Shown here piece by piece: positions 1 through 10,222 of a DNA stretch of 21,974 nucleotides (the first letter of the stretch is position 1; the number at the start of each line of letters is the position of its first letter). The DNA comes from Smittium culicis (lineage: Eukaryota; Kickxellomycota; Harpellomycetes; Harpellales; Legeriomycetaceae). The DNA lies in NCBI GenBank assembly GCA_001970855.1, contig LSSN01002795.1, forward strand, positions 1 through 21,974. The letters are read 5' to 3'. The translations under genes and the position numbers were made by a program. Below the pieces are notes generated by a model. It was not told the origin of the DNA. It was given only the letters and a program-made list of their open reading frames with translations, and ran no database searches.

Positions 1-596
1 TTGGTTTGATTTTTGTATTATTAGTAAATATCGGCTGCTGGGATATTTTGGAAAACGGGTACTAATTATTGAGAAATAAAAATTAATGCAGATGCAAATT
101 TATAAATGCGCAGTTTTGCCTTTCGGTTCTTTCGACATTTATGGTATAATTCCGGCATTTAAAAAAAATGCAGCAATTTAGTTATGATCGCAGATAAAAG
201 ATTAGATTTGATCATTTGATATTCGTAGGGGAAACGAAATAAACAATATACAGCAGCATTGATTAGTTATTCTTATAACTACTTATAATACTTTCAATTT
301 TTAATATCCTTTTTTATGTTTTGATATTACTATCTTGATTTTTTCTCTGTTTTTATTTGTTGGAGATATATTATATTTTTGAGGGGAAAAAGGAATGAAT
401 TTATTTCGAGTAAGTTCAGAAAAGCAATTTAATCCTATAATTAAGTATATAAAAGCACAAAAGTACTATTTAAATGTATACTCTTTCTATTCTTTCTGCT
501 CTATCTCTATTACTCTTCTCTTTATTTTTCCTCACTCATTAACTTTATTAACTGTTTATAAAGAGATCTGCAGGCTTAATTTTCGGTATTAGAAAA
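1..596. other. Left flank; possible last codons of a truncated gene
   Basis: No complete gene is visible. Two plus-strand frames are open from the left edge, one to a TAA at 63-65 (ending ..DILENGY) and one to a TAA at 77-79 (ending ..RVLIIEK). Either could be the 3' end of a gene cut by the window edge, but frames this short prove little. The rest is A+T-rich. An ATG-started frame at 395-592 rich in Phe, Ser and Leu is most likely a by-product of the pyrimidine-rich stretch before the nucleotidase gene. Confidence 0.3.
478..545 (+). promoter_or_regulatory. Pyrimidine-rich stretch before the nucleotidase gene
   Basis: The plus strand is dominated by C and T about 50 to 120 bases ahead of the ATG at 597. 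CT-rich tracts upstream of start codons are common in fungal core promoters and often mark transcription starts. Assigning this one to initiation is an inference from position and composition. I saw no clear TATA element at a fixed distance. Confidence 0.35.
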
Positions 597-1971
597 ATGT
601 CTTCAAACAGCACCATCGCAAACAGCGAAAAGAAAGTTATGTTTTTTGATATAGACAACTGTTTATACCACAAAAACTCTGGCATAGAAAACCACATGAA
701 AATAAGGTATTTAAATAGATTTTTATTAAAAAAAGCCTGATGAATAATAATTTGAAAATCTCTTTCTTTCATCTCTTTTTAATTTTCAGAATATACGCAT
801 ACGGAAAACAAATCGGTATCCCTGAAGATAAAGGTAATACTTGTTTGATATATCAACTTTACCTTACACATAAACACCCACTTTTAAATAGTTGATTTCT
901 TAATCTCTTTCGAATCTATCCGCTTATTCACTATTTACGCTGCCTCTTTTTAAAAACTTAGTTGTTAATCTAATCGACACTTACAACAAGGATTATGGAT
1001 TAGCTATCCGCGGCTATGTTTTACATCATGGTAAGTCTTCCTTATTTATTCAAATTAAATTACTGCCGAGCTTTGCAAAAATATTTTTATTGGTATATTG
1101 GCCACTCTTACTAACGAATGTACTTTTTTTAATTTTTAGAGGTCGATCCAGTAGAGTATGGTAATCCTCTCGAGTTCAATAATGCAACTATAAATACAAA
1201 AAAATTGTATTTAACATTGAATTTTTTTTTATTCAATAGACAAGTACGTGGACCAAAGTTTGCCAATCGAGGATTTACTGAAAAAGGACGAAAAACTGGT
1301 TAAAGTTATTGAGCGATGTAAAGTTCGAAGATGGGCCTTTACAAATGCTGGGATATTCGTAATTCAATTTTTTCAATTTAACTAAAATTTTTATCTTTAA
1401 ACATTGTTAACTTATTTGTATAAATTCTAGCACGCTGAGCGAGTTCTGAAAACTCTCGGCGTTTTCCATTTGTTTGAAGGAATAGTGTATTGCGATTATT
1501 CTGACCCCGAATTTATATGCAAACCAGGTGAAATTTTATTTTTCTTTTTGTTTTTTTTTTATGCTTATTCTAATTACAACCATTATTTATTTTCGCTTCC
1601 TCCTCCCCCCCCCCTCCCCTTCCTCATTTTTTAAAGTATAGAAAAAGAAAACTAATTATATTTATATCGCTATTCCTTTGTATCATAGACACGAGAGCTT
1701 ATGAAAAAGCTATGCGAATAGCAAACGTATCAAACACTTCAAACTGCTATTTGGTCGACGATAGTAAAAACAACGTTATAGCTGCAAATGTAACACCTTT
1801 ATTCAACTCTTAATATAGCTCTTTTTATAACTTTTATCTAAATATTATTTTTAGAAATTTGGGTGGAAGGGAGTTTTGGTTAGTGAAACTAAGCCTGATG
1901 ATTTTGATGGCGAATGCATTCACGACATTTATAAATTGCCAGGAGTACTAACCGACATATTCTCCGAATAA
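597..1971 (+). CDS. Pyrimidine/UMP-type 5'-nucleotidase, HAD superfamily (SDT1/PHM8 family), 8 exons
   Basis: Exons: 597-706, 790-833, 962-1030, 1140-1160, 1240-1358, 1431-1527, 1689-1789 and 1855-1971. They join to 678 nt, 225 residues plus TAA. All HAD motifs are present: motif I FFDIDNCLY with nucleophile Asp18 and Asp20, motif II FTNA (Thr116), motif III Lys152 in FICKP, and motif IV LVDDS (Asp177, Asp178). The segment YGLAIRGYVLHHEVDPVEY is typical of SDT1/PHM8 proteins, soluble phosphatases that dephosphorylate pyrimidine or other nucleoside monophosphates or, for PHM8, lysophosphatidate. Substrate cannot be read from sequence. The start has A at -3 and sits 15 codons before the nucleophile region, as expected. 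Seven introns of 65 to 161 nt interrupt it, one exon being only 21 nt; intron 3 has TACTAAC at 1109-1115. It converges on the transporter gene. The length is close to the family norm and nothing is broken. Confidence 0.93.
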
Positions 1972-2285
1972 GCTGACTTACTTTTTTTATTTTTTTTATG
2001 AGCTATTTATTATCTAATCTTATTTGAAAAAATCGAGCTAATAAATACTGTATTTTTAATTCGTTTTTATTTTGAAATCTTATAAAAAAAATGTTTTTTT
2101 CTTTTTTTTTTTCCCTTTTGGGTTCAACAGGGAGTGGTAAAAAATCTATCGTCAGAATTTAAAAGTCTAAAAAACTTGATATATAAAAAAAAAATTGATA
2201 AGAAATTGAGAATGATAGATAAAAAATGTATATAGCATAATAAAATGTGAAATGGAATGAAAGGGGGGTCTAACTAGAGTATTGC
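1972..2285. other. Convergent 3' intergenic region
   Basis: These 314 bases separate the stop codons of two converging genes. They are T-rich on the plus strand at first, with several A or T homopolymers that could serve poly(A)-site selection on either strand. No gene or repeat was seen. Confidence 0.6.
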
Positions 2286-4163
2286 TTATAGGGCCTTAAC
2301 TATAAGTGATACAAACATGACAAATAGGCCATATATGGCAAGTAAGACTGCCATAATTTTGAGGATGGTGAGTTTTGAGCCTTGGCTTATTTTGTAATAC
2401 ATTAATCCAGGTAATATAAACGAAATTGAAGTTGACCCAGTAGACCCAACAACCATCAAAATAAGGCCTAAACTTTTAACAGAAACAGCAAGCAAGTATG
2501 AAGATACTAGGAGGCAAGTAGTAATAATAAAAAATAGTGATGTATTTAGTTCCTTATTGACATGGCTTAAGGTCTGTTGTTCAAGGCTATTTTGGATAGT
2601 TTGGCTATGGCTTAGGTTTGAATCAGTAGAAAAGCGAGGATTATCATCCGTTTTTAAAATCGTAGAGTAAGAAACTTGGGTAGGATTTGGCGACATGCTA
2701 CTCGAGGGTTGTGAGCTATGAAAGTCGAGCGCTGACGGTTGGTTATTTTGGGGAATAATAGGAGAGAATTGGGGTTCAGCGAGTTTAGGGAAAAATGCAT
2801 AAATGATTCTTCCAATCGATGCTCTAGCAGGGTGGCACTGTAATGGGTAGGCAGAGACAACGAATATTGCTACAGCCATTCGGCAAAAAGAGGTTGAAAT
2901 GTTTACAGGGACTATATTCATCAAATTTGAAGAATTTTTTTTTGAATAAAAATAAAGGTTATGTTAGTTAAAAGCAGAATGAATGTTATAAAAATTTGGT
3001 TAAAAAAATATTTGAAAGGAAATTTAGTCGTACATAATTTCAAGATATTAGAGTCGGTTTTAGAGCCAAAAGTCAAGTATCCTAAAGTGGCTACCCATAT
3101 ATATACAAACATACAAATTGATATGGATGATGTAATAACTTTATTAACGTTTCTTGAAGAGTTATTTCGGAGTTCGTTGTGAATGGAGAATATCTAGAAA
3201 AAGGATTGTAAGCAGATTATGACTCGTTAGTAAAAATGTTTTTTTTTGAAGAGAAAATATAAATTTATAAAATTTTGAAATTGGAACATTTTGATGGCAT
3301 GTGAAAGCAAACACAAACAAGGGCAGATTTTTTATAATAGAAAAGTCGAGTTTGATGAGCTTGATGTCATCTTTGGGTAAAGGGTCACGCTCGCCGTAGA
3401 AGTAAAACTGGGTAATGACAATAATTAGGTATAAAACAGCGAAAAGGGCAACTAAGCTAGTATATTTTAAGGCATCAAGGCGGCGCTGAAAAGCTAGTGG
3501 GATCATCATTACGGCAGCAATAGTTATCCAAAATACACGATTAGTTAGGATATAATTACTACTAAGAGTTGTATTAGCAGTGAAGTAAGCAAAAACTTGT
3601 GGCATTAAATCACCGAAAATGATAAGGTATGAAACAGAAACACCGAAGCATTTTATAGCAACTGCAGCGTCGAAGAGGATAGCAGCTTTTGGGTAGGTAA
3701 TCTCAGCGACCGAAAAAAAAGAAGATTTGCGTTTTGGAATTTTTTCGGCGCATTTAGCAAGTAGGTACAGGCCAAAACCACTGGCAAGAGCAGAAAATAC
3801 TATGAGACCAAGACCCAAAGCCAAGCCGACAGATGCAACAGCAAATGGCTATATTAGATATAGAAATAAAGGGGCTATAGAACTTTAGGCTGTAAAAAAC
3901 AATTTATATTTATTTATGAAAAGAAAGATATGTAATTAAAACGAGTAGGGTACCATAGCAAGGAGACCGGAGCCGAGTATAGTGTTGCATAGGTTTACTG
4001 TTGATGAAGGGATCGTGCCGGTATGTTCTTCGAAATCATAAATAGCGATATCATCGGTATTTGTAGAATCGGCAGAAAATCTATTACTTCTAAGCTCGTT
4101 ATAAATTAAATTTCCATTTACAACATGAAATTCAGGATCATGTGGCTGAAAATTTTTCGACAT
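2286..4163 (-). CDS. Vacuolar amino-acid transporter, AAAP family (AVT5/6/7-like), 4 exons
   Basis: Exons on the minus strand: 4163-3954, 3848-3288, 3193-3034 and 2911-2286. They join to 1557 nt, 518 residues. The protein starts with about 50 polar residues, then TVNLCNTILGSGLLAMPFAV, the first membrane segment and signature of the family. Other family matches are FTCHQNIFSIHNEL across intron 2, AYPLQCHPARAS (331-342) and GSTGSTSISFILPGL (466-480). About eleven membrane segments are visible. Homologues export or import amino acids across the vacuolar membrane using the proton gradient; direction and substrate are not readable here. A Ser/Pro/Asn/Gln-rich loop (about 351-434) splits the last membrane segments from the rest and looks long for the family. 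Intron 2 has TACTAAC at 3226-3232 (minus). The start has AAA just before ATG. Unspliced, the first exon would stop soon after LLAMVPYSF. Confidence 0.92.
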
Positions 4164-4255
4164 TTTACAAAAGATAATGAAAGGTAAATGGATGGATTTT
4201 GAAGTTATTTATGCTTATTTCAGGTTCTAAGTAATTTATATTCACAGAGTGAGAT

Positions 4256-4400
4256 TATTAGGGGAGAAAAGAGATAAATTAGGATTTAGAAATGAGAGTA
4301 TTTGAGACAGGTTATACAGATATAGAAGTTATTATGAAGAGAGAAATAAAAAGGGGGTTATAGAAAGGAGGTTTAAAGAAAAATTCGAGATATGCAAAAT
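4256..4400 (-). promoter_or_regulatory. Pyrimidine-rich upstream region of the transporter gene
   Basis: The plus strand is strongly purine-rich (repeated GAGA and AGGAGG runs), so the transporter's coding strand is CT-rich 90 to 240 bases before its ATG. This mirrors the CT-rich stretch before the nucleotidase gene and suggests a core promoter or 5' leader. The assignment rests on composition and position only. Confidence 0.35.
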
Positions 4401-4410
4401 GGGAGTATTG

Positions 4411-4464
4411 CTTAGTTCCAGACTATAAGGAAGTTGAGAAATGAGTCTGGGCAACACTGCTAAG
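4411..4464. other. Two-part inverted repeat, possible RNA hairpin
   Basis: CCAGACT (4418-4424) pairs exactly with AGTCTGG (4444-4450) around a 19-base loop. An outer CTTAG (4411-4415) pairs with CTAAG (4460-4464). This patch is richer in G and C than its surroundings. It lies about 250 to 300 bases upstream of the transporter ATG, so it could belong to a leader, a small RNA gene or a binding site. No snoRNA boxes or tRNA promoter boxes were recognised. Confidence 0.3.
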
Positions 4465-5378
4465 TTTGTGTATATTTAAAAAATTTTAAGCCACATAAAT
4501 AGAGCAGGAAAATTTAATACTAAACTTATTAGCAAGAATGTCGAAATTTTCAAAAAAAAATAAAATAAAATAAAAAAAAAAAGTTAAACTTTAATTAATT
4601 TCTTTTTCAGATACATTGTTCATATATTTATTGGTTATATCAATTTATATTATGATGTTTATACCAATAGAATCTTGCAAAAAAATGTTTGAAGTTTCAT
4701 AAGACGCTACTTTGCTCACCAAAAACATATTACTAATATGGAATAATACTTGCAAATTACCTAAAAAGCATCTATTCCCTATACCTAATGCAATGAGAAG
4801 TTCTTGAAGATACTATAAAAAGTAACATATCACATAAATCACCGAGAAAATAAGAGCCCCGTGCATATTTCTTAACGCCAATTTAATTCATTGCATAATT
4901 TATCATAATTGAAAAGTCAACTGACCATTTAAAATAGCTTATCTTTACTTCTCAGCTATTTTATGCAAGCAGTCTGTATAACATATCTGCGCTTTTAACT
5001 ATTGGCTAGACCAAAAAACACGAATTCTAGAGCCACGATTTACAGCCAACAATATAATGATCTTGTTGAAATATTCGCCTATTCGACCAATTACTGCTTT
5101 GACTTTGATCCATTCGCTAGTCATTATACCTAGATTTCCTAAAAAGAAAAAAATAACGAAACTAGAAAAGGATAATCAAACAGCAGCTGACAGACACTGC
5201 TTCATACACTTCCATATACTTAAAGTTACTGCAATTCAGAGTTAATATCACAGACATTACTTCATACACTTCCATGACTAAGTAAATTATCGCCATTTTC
5301 AGCCCAGAAGCCTCAATTCCTAAATCTCAATCATATGAAGCTTTGTGAAAGTTACTATAATAATTGAATCAATGTTCT
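4465..5378. other. Intergenic, no gene recognised
   Basis: This A+T-rich spacer holds only short open frames, such as one of 62 codons at 5057-5245 without recognisable motifs. The one visible structure is the 25-bp direct repeat at 5191-5275, listed separately. Confidence 0.5.
5191..5275. repeat. 25-bp direct repeat, two copies 60 bp apart
   Basis: The stretch at 5191-5215 recurs at 5251-5275 with 23 of 25 bases identical; both end in TTCATACACTTCCAT. The period is 60 bases, but the intervening halves do not match well, so this is either an old tandem duplication or paired binding sites. Confidence 0.55.
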
Positions 5379-6037
5379 TTAACCCTTTCAGTGACGGTTA
5401 GCTTTTTTTGAGCAACCAAAATTATCTAACCAAATGATAATATGATAAATTAATAAACTAATATAAATATTTTATTGGATAAATATTTCGATGTATCCAA
5501 TAGCTAATAACTCTTATTTGGCACATTTAATAATGTTTTTTAAATATTGTTTAATTGCGTATGCCCCGGAAAGGGCTAAATATCCAAAACCCATAATTTT
5601 CAGTTATCTCCCGCAAAATATACTTATTCCATGCGTGGGTTGCACACTTAGTAGAAGCAGGCTTTTTTTTTTGAGAAACTCTACCTGCTTATAGAGATTA
5701 GATAAAGGTGTTGGTTGTATCAGATAAACCATTCGATGATAATTTCTAATATTGCTTATTAATAAAAGCGATGTTGCAAAGTAGGAAAAACTTATAAGGA
5801 AAAGTTTATCTTTCCGAAATAATCTCGCATATACTCATATGAACTTTTTCCCGTCCATCACTTGTAAAAAAAGTTAATTTAATGATCTGTTTATTATTAG
5901 AAAGCAAGTTTATTATTTGCTGTTTAATTACAGTATACCAATAACTCTTGAAGCCTCGGAATTATATTATTATTATTGAATGTAATTTGCTAAATTTGGT
6001 AGATCAAAAATAATCTACCACCTGTGGAAGGGGTTAA
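5379..6037 (+). mobile_element. TTAA-bounded inverted-repeat element A, non-autonomous, 659 bp
   Basis: The element begins TTAACCCTTTCAGTGACGG and ends CCACCTGTGGAAGGGGTTAA. The first and last roughly 50 bases form imperfect inverted repeats: the left TTTTTTTGAGCAACCAAAAT corresponds to the reverse complement of GGTAGATCAAAAA on the right. TTAA at both edges plus CCCTTT termini is the pattern of piggyBac-type elements, which duplicate TTAA on insertion. The interior has no frame longer than about 67 codons, so it carries no transposase and would need one supplied in trans. Its left end matches element D and its right end matches B and C. Confidence 0.75.
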
Positions 6038-7093
6038 ATAGCAAGGCCTGTACTCATCACTATTTTTAGAAATAAACTCATTTATTTGTTTTAAAACACA
6101 AAAATGACAAATAAATGCTTATAAATATTATAGTTAGTCTCTAAATTTAGGCAACATGGGCTTTCTCAGATCATAGCTGGTTACTAATAATGATATGTAT
6201 CGTGACCTAATGTTTTACTAAGTATATCGCAAAATCTTGGATTTGAATTTGCATTTAGATATAAAATACCCCCCCCTCGAAAAAAATTATTTATTTACAT
6301 TGGTTGAGGTAATAAACTTTTGGCCCATTCATAGCCGTCGAACTGGCTTTAATCTATAGAAACTAGGCAACTAATTTAAATAAAAATAATCTAATATTGA
6401 AGTTAGCTAAAATATTGACATGTTGAAAGTATAAAACAGAACTGTAATCAAAACGCCAACTTGAAAACCTTGAATGAATAAATAAAAAAAAAATTTTAAA
6501 GAACTTTTATTGAAAGGATTAGAGATGCATTGTCTAATTTATATTTACAGGCTAAAAAAAAAAAGATCCAAATCCCCATCTAAGCTAATGATTGTGTAAT
6601 TATATTTATGATTTACTAAATATAGTAACAATATAAATTCAATTGATACAAACAGGATTTATCAAGCATAACATCATACAAATAAAATACAATCAAACCT
6701 TACTTTTTAAACAATCGGACACTAGCTCACCGAAATAAACAATTTTCTATCTCGATACGCCTTACTAGTAAAAAAAATTACTGAATTAAATCCCTGTTTG
6801 ATAAAAAATGTTTCCATAATCATAAGGTTCCAAGTTTCATTGTTTGCTATATCATAACCCTTTCGCGAACAACATTCCTGAAATAAACAAATTTATTGAT
6901 TTGCTCACGATTTAAAAGTATAATTATTTTTTGCTCTTTTTTTCTTAAAATTATTATCTTTTATTTTTTGGAATTAAATAGTTTAATTGAATACAATAAA
7001 CTAGATTTGGTAGATATACACCAACTTATCGCCCAATTATTGGCTAAAAATTCGACCCTTGGTTTATTCCTATTTTCAAATATTTTTTATCTA
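6038..7093. other. Intergenic between elements A and B
   Basis: No gene was recognised. The longest frame, beginning at 6896, runs into element B and is rich in Phe, Ile and Leu, as expected by chance in such composition. ATAACCCTTTCGCG at 6854-6867 resembles a TTAACCCTTTC element end but lacks an internal match to the other copies. A C8 run lies at about 6270-6280. Confidence 0.45.
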
Positions 7094-7290
7094 TTAACCC
7101 TTTCCAGCCCAACTCTCTTGCAAATGCTAAAACATTTATTCGTCAGCTGTTTATAAGCGAATTTATTATTGGCTACTATATGAAAGCAAGCCTATAATCT
7201 TGTGTGGCTTGAAATTTAATTAATTTTTATTGAATACAGTTGGCTAAATTTTGTAGATCAAAAAGAGTCCACCGCCCGTGAAAGGGTTAA
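7094..7290 (+). mobile_element. TTAA-bounded miniature element B, 197 bp
   Basis: The element starts TTAACCCTTTCCAGCCCAAC and ends CCGCCCGTGAAAGGGTTAA, with perfect 11-base termini (TTAACCCTTTC and GAAAGGGTTAA). Length and both end sequences match element C at 13973-14167. About 55 bases at its right end match the right end of element A, from TTGGCTAAATTTTGTAGATC onward. It is too short to encode anything and is best read as a piggyBac-like MITE. B is the best preserved copy in the window. Confidence 0.82.
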
Positions 7291-7837
7291 CCCATTTTGT
7301 CGAAAAAACTTACAACAAATGAATAATTCTTAATTCGCTGTTTCTTTTTATGTTTTCCACCTATTTGATCAATATTTTATGAACCAATTAATCTACCATC
7401 TATGCTTTAGCATATTTATAGCATCATATTATTGGAAGCTTATTTAGCTAGAAAAGACTTACAATTCATATATGAGCCAAAAGTACGCGATTAAATTGAT
7501 TTTCTAGATTGTAGCTCTATTATTTGAAAATTTCTAAATACAATTACGCCAATAATATCTATATTTTTAATTTCTAGTTTAGTTGATTAGCCAGCAGCGA
7601 TTGAATTTTCTAAATTGACCAAATCCCAAGCCATTTACCTCCAATTAATTTATCGACGCTAAATATACGTTCCTGCCAATAAACATACTTATTATTAATG
7701 TCAAACCTCTTTTTAAAAAGTGAAAATACAAATCAGATCCATACTCATAGCTTTATTGTTTTAAGAGCCAATTCGTGATTAGATCAGTTTGGTTATTACT
7801 CCTGTTCGTTTTTAACCCTATTTTTGACTATTCAATA
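7291..7837 (+). other. Upstream region of RPB3
   Basis: These 547 bases separate element B from the RPB3 start codon. No TATA box or conserved operator was recognised and no coding frame stands out. The insertion of element B about 550 bases upstream could affect RPB3 transcription, but nothing in the sequence shows that it does. Confidence 0.4.
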
Positions 7838-9699
7838 ATGACTGACAACTTCAATTCGAATCGTGGTGCAAGTCTTCCTGCTGAACTTGAAGTAAGAGTT
7901 CGATCCCTAGGAAAAAATTATATCGATTTCGTTTTGAGCAATGTCGATCTAAGGTACTCAATCTATCTATACTACTCCTCTAATTCTTGCTATCTATCTC
8001 TATAATTTTTGACCATACTATGTTATTTCAAATCGCCATATTTTTCATCATCTTATTATTTAAACTACTCAGAAACTAAATAAAAGTTTTAAATATTTTA
8101 AAAATGCTTATTTATATTAGCGTAGCAAATACTCTGCGAAGAGTAATGATCGCAGAAGTCCCTACAATGGGTATTGATTGATCTTACTTTTTTTTTTTTC
8201 CTCGCATTAATTAGTAATTAACAAAACCATATATATCCATGTTCTAGCTATCGATATGGTAGAATTTTTTGAAAACTCATCAGTGTTAGCAGATGAATTT
8301 ATAGCCCATAGACTTGGTTTGATACCTTTAACTAGCGAAAAAGCCAAAGATTTTAAATATACTAGAGTAATCATCATCCCTTTCATTTAGCCTTTCTCCA
8401 TATAAATATTTATATATATACGTGTCTTCCTTTTTTTTCATTTATAGGATTGCACATGTGCACAAAACTGCCAATATTGCTCTGTAGAAATTAGTCTCCA
8501 TGCTAAATGTACAGATGATGGAACTTTATCTGTAACTAGCAGAGATTTAGTTAGCTCTAATCCCGATGTCGTTCCCGTTTTAGAAGGTTAGATATTCCTT
8601 ACCTAGCACATACTCTCCTGCTTCATACCTCTAAACATTTCAAATATAATTTAATATCACACCCAATAGACAGCGAAGATCGTGGTATCTTAATTGCAAA
8701 GTTGAGAAAAGGCCAAGAACTTAAGCTGCAATGTGTCGTTAAAAAGGGTATTGCCAAAGAACATGCAAAATGGTCCCCTGTTTCTGTTATTGAATTTGAG
8801 TACGATCCTTACAACAAGCTACGACATACCGACTACTGGTTTGAAAAGGACAGAGATGCCGAATGGTACGTTCAATCATTTTTTATCTATTTTTATCACA
8901 TTCTAATACATATACCCACATATTTTATTAGGCCCTTAAGCAAAAATGCTGAAGAAGAAGAACCGATTGACCCAAACCAAAGTAATTGCATTTATTTATT
9001 TTTATAAATCTTTAAAACTATTACTGTCAAAGCTGTTATTAGCGCTTCTTATTAGCGGAAGCATCTTGAAATACACTATGATTCTGATTGTATTTATCAA
9101 AAATAGTCCAGCTATTTTATCAAGCATACAACATACTTTAAAGTCTATAACCCCTATAAATTATAACTCTTACCAAGAAAAAAAAAAACAAAGAAACCAT
9201 ACTTCTTTAAAATATTTAAAATTGATGTATCTATGAAATCAAATTTAAATTATCTAATAATTTTGTATATTTTATTACTGACAGTCCTATTCATTTAATA
9301 TCTTCTAAAACATTTATATAAATACTTTTGATTTTCTTTTTTTTTTTTCATGCGATTTTATAACCTATTTTTATTATTCTTAAAATTAGAATACGATTTC
9401 AACGGAACTATAAAACATATTTACATGGGAGTTGAGGTTTGTGTTATACTTCTTTTAAACTCTGCATTTAATTATCACCTCATTTGTAAAGTTATATGCC
9501 CTTTTTTGATAATAAATTTTCTTACTTTTTTTTTTATCGTCTTGATATTATTTAGACTAAAGGCTCATTACCTCCTGAGTCAGTAGTTAGCATAGCCACA
9601 AAGCTTATACAAGAAAAGTTGGGCACTCTACAAATTTCCATAGAAGAAGAATCCAAGCTTTTAGATGGCGACAATAATGTAGCTGCTAACTGGTATTGA
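7838..9699 (+). CDS. RPB3: DNA-directed RNA polymerase II subunit Rpb3, 8 exons
   Basis: Exons: 7838-7953, 8121-8170, 8248-8366, 8448-8586, 8670-8865, 8932-8981, 9390-9436 and 9556-9699. They join to 861 nt, 286 residues plus TGA. Rpb3 dimerises with Rpb11 to form the alpha-like assembly platform of RNA polymerase II. Visible family features are [15 protein letters not shown] (40-54), the alpha-motif dimerisation region; [13 protein letters not shown] (71-83); the zinc-loop cysteines C97, C99, C103 and C106; [10 protein letters not shown] and [11 protein letters not shown] (152-176); and FEYDP followed by HTDYWFE. The C-terminus is short, within the family range. Start choice: the ATG precedes the N-terminal [10 protein letters not shown] strand by a normal distance; the frame extends upstream only through non-ATG codons. 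Introns are 66 to 167 nt except intron 6, which is 408 nt. Splicing is needed throughout, since stops occur in most introns. Confidence 0.96.
8982..9389 (+). other. Unusually long RPB3 intron 6
   Basis: This intron is 408 nt against 66 to 167 nt for the other six in the gene. It begins GTAATT and ends in a T-rich tract and TTAG. Inside it GCTTC (9044-9048) can pair with GAAGC (9058-9062), and it contains an A-rich stretch around 9178-9196. It could hold a nested small RNA or simply be an expanded intron; no snoRNA box set was convincing. Confidence 0.55.
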
Positions 9700-10222
9700 T
9701 AGAATATCCTTCACAGTCTTTATTATGATTTTCCTCAGTAAACTTTTTCCAAAGATATTTGAACTATACCACTATTCTTAAAGTTTTGTTTATATTATTT
9801 AATTTAAAATTTGACCATATTGCTTACACCTCTTGCTTTTGATTGGTTTATATATAAATTATTATAACATTCGCTAAACCAATAATTCTTCTACTATTTA
9901 TCAAGCCCACCAAATTAAAACTAAAATAATCTTAATTCATATAACTTCATGTATTTTTTGGCTGTATTCCAATTTCATTAATGGTTTTATTTAGAACTCA
10001 GGGAGTGATTTTTTATTTATTTCACAGTTAAGTACTTCCTTAATGATCTTTCTAATCTCAATATAAACTAATGAATTATAATTTGCAATATGAGTAAATA
10101 TTCTCTTATAAACAAGGTTCATTCTATCAAATCGTCAACATCCTTTAAATACCGCATACCTGATTCCACTTGTTCGCTAAATCGATTATTCTTTTTTCGT
10201 AAGAAATTTTTAAAAAATAAAT
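9700..10222 (+). other. Spacer between RPB3 and the DUF1640 gene
   Basis: The two flanking genes point the same way. The 523 bases are A+T-rich, contain the RPB3 3' end and presumably the promoter of the next gene. No conserved element, RNA gene or coding frame was recognised. Confidence 0.45.

Noticed and set aside
395..592. 65-codon plus-strand frame
   Set aside because: It lies in the pyrimidine-rich leader of the nucleotidase gene, is rich in Phe/Ser/Leu because of that composition, and ends just before the well-supported ATG at 597.
2961..3182. 73-codon plus-strand frame
   Set aside because: It is antisense to exon 3 and intron 3 of the transporter gene, which has family motifs on the minus strand.
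5491..5694. 67-codon frame inside element A
   Set aside because: It has no similarity to a transposase catalytic region and is too short; likely chance within a non-autonomous element.
6854..6870. A sixth TTAA element end (ATAACCCTTTCGCG)
   Set aside because: Only the tip resembles the family. The following bases do not align with the left or right ends of A to E, and the TTAA is altered.
6896..7156. 86-codon frame between elements A and B
   Set aside because: It crosses the sharp left edge of element B and is composed mostly of Ile, Leu, Phe and Lys; best explained by chance.
7775..7837. N-terminal extension of RPB3 starting from a GTG at 7775
   Set aside because: The start would be non-ATG and the added residues are hydrophobic and unlike Rpb3. 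The ATG at 7838 places the conserved N-terminal strand correctly.
8946..9236. 96-codon plus-strand frame inside RPB3
   Set aside because: It covers RPB3 exon 6 in the wrong frame and most of intron 6; the Lys/Leu/Ile-rich product has no recognisable features.
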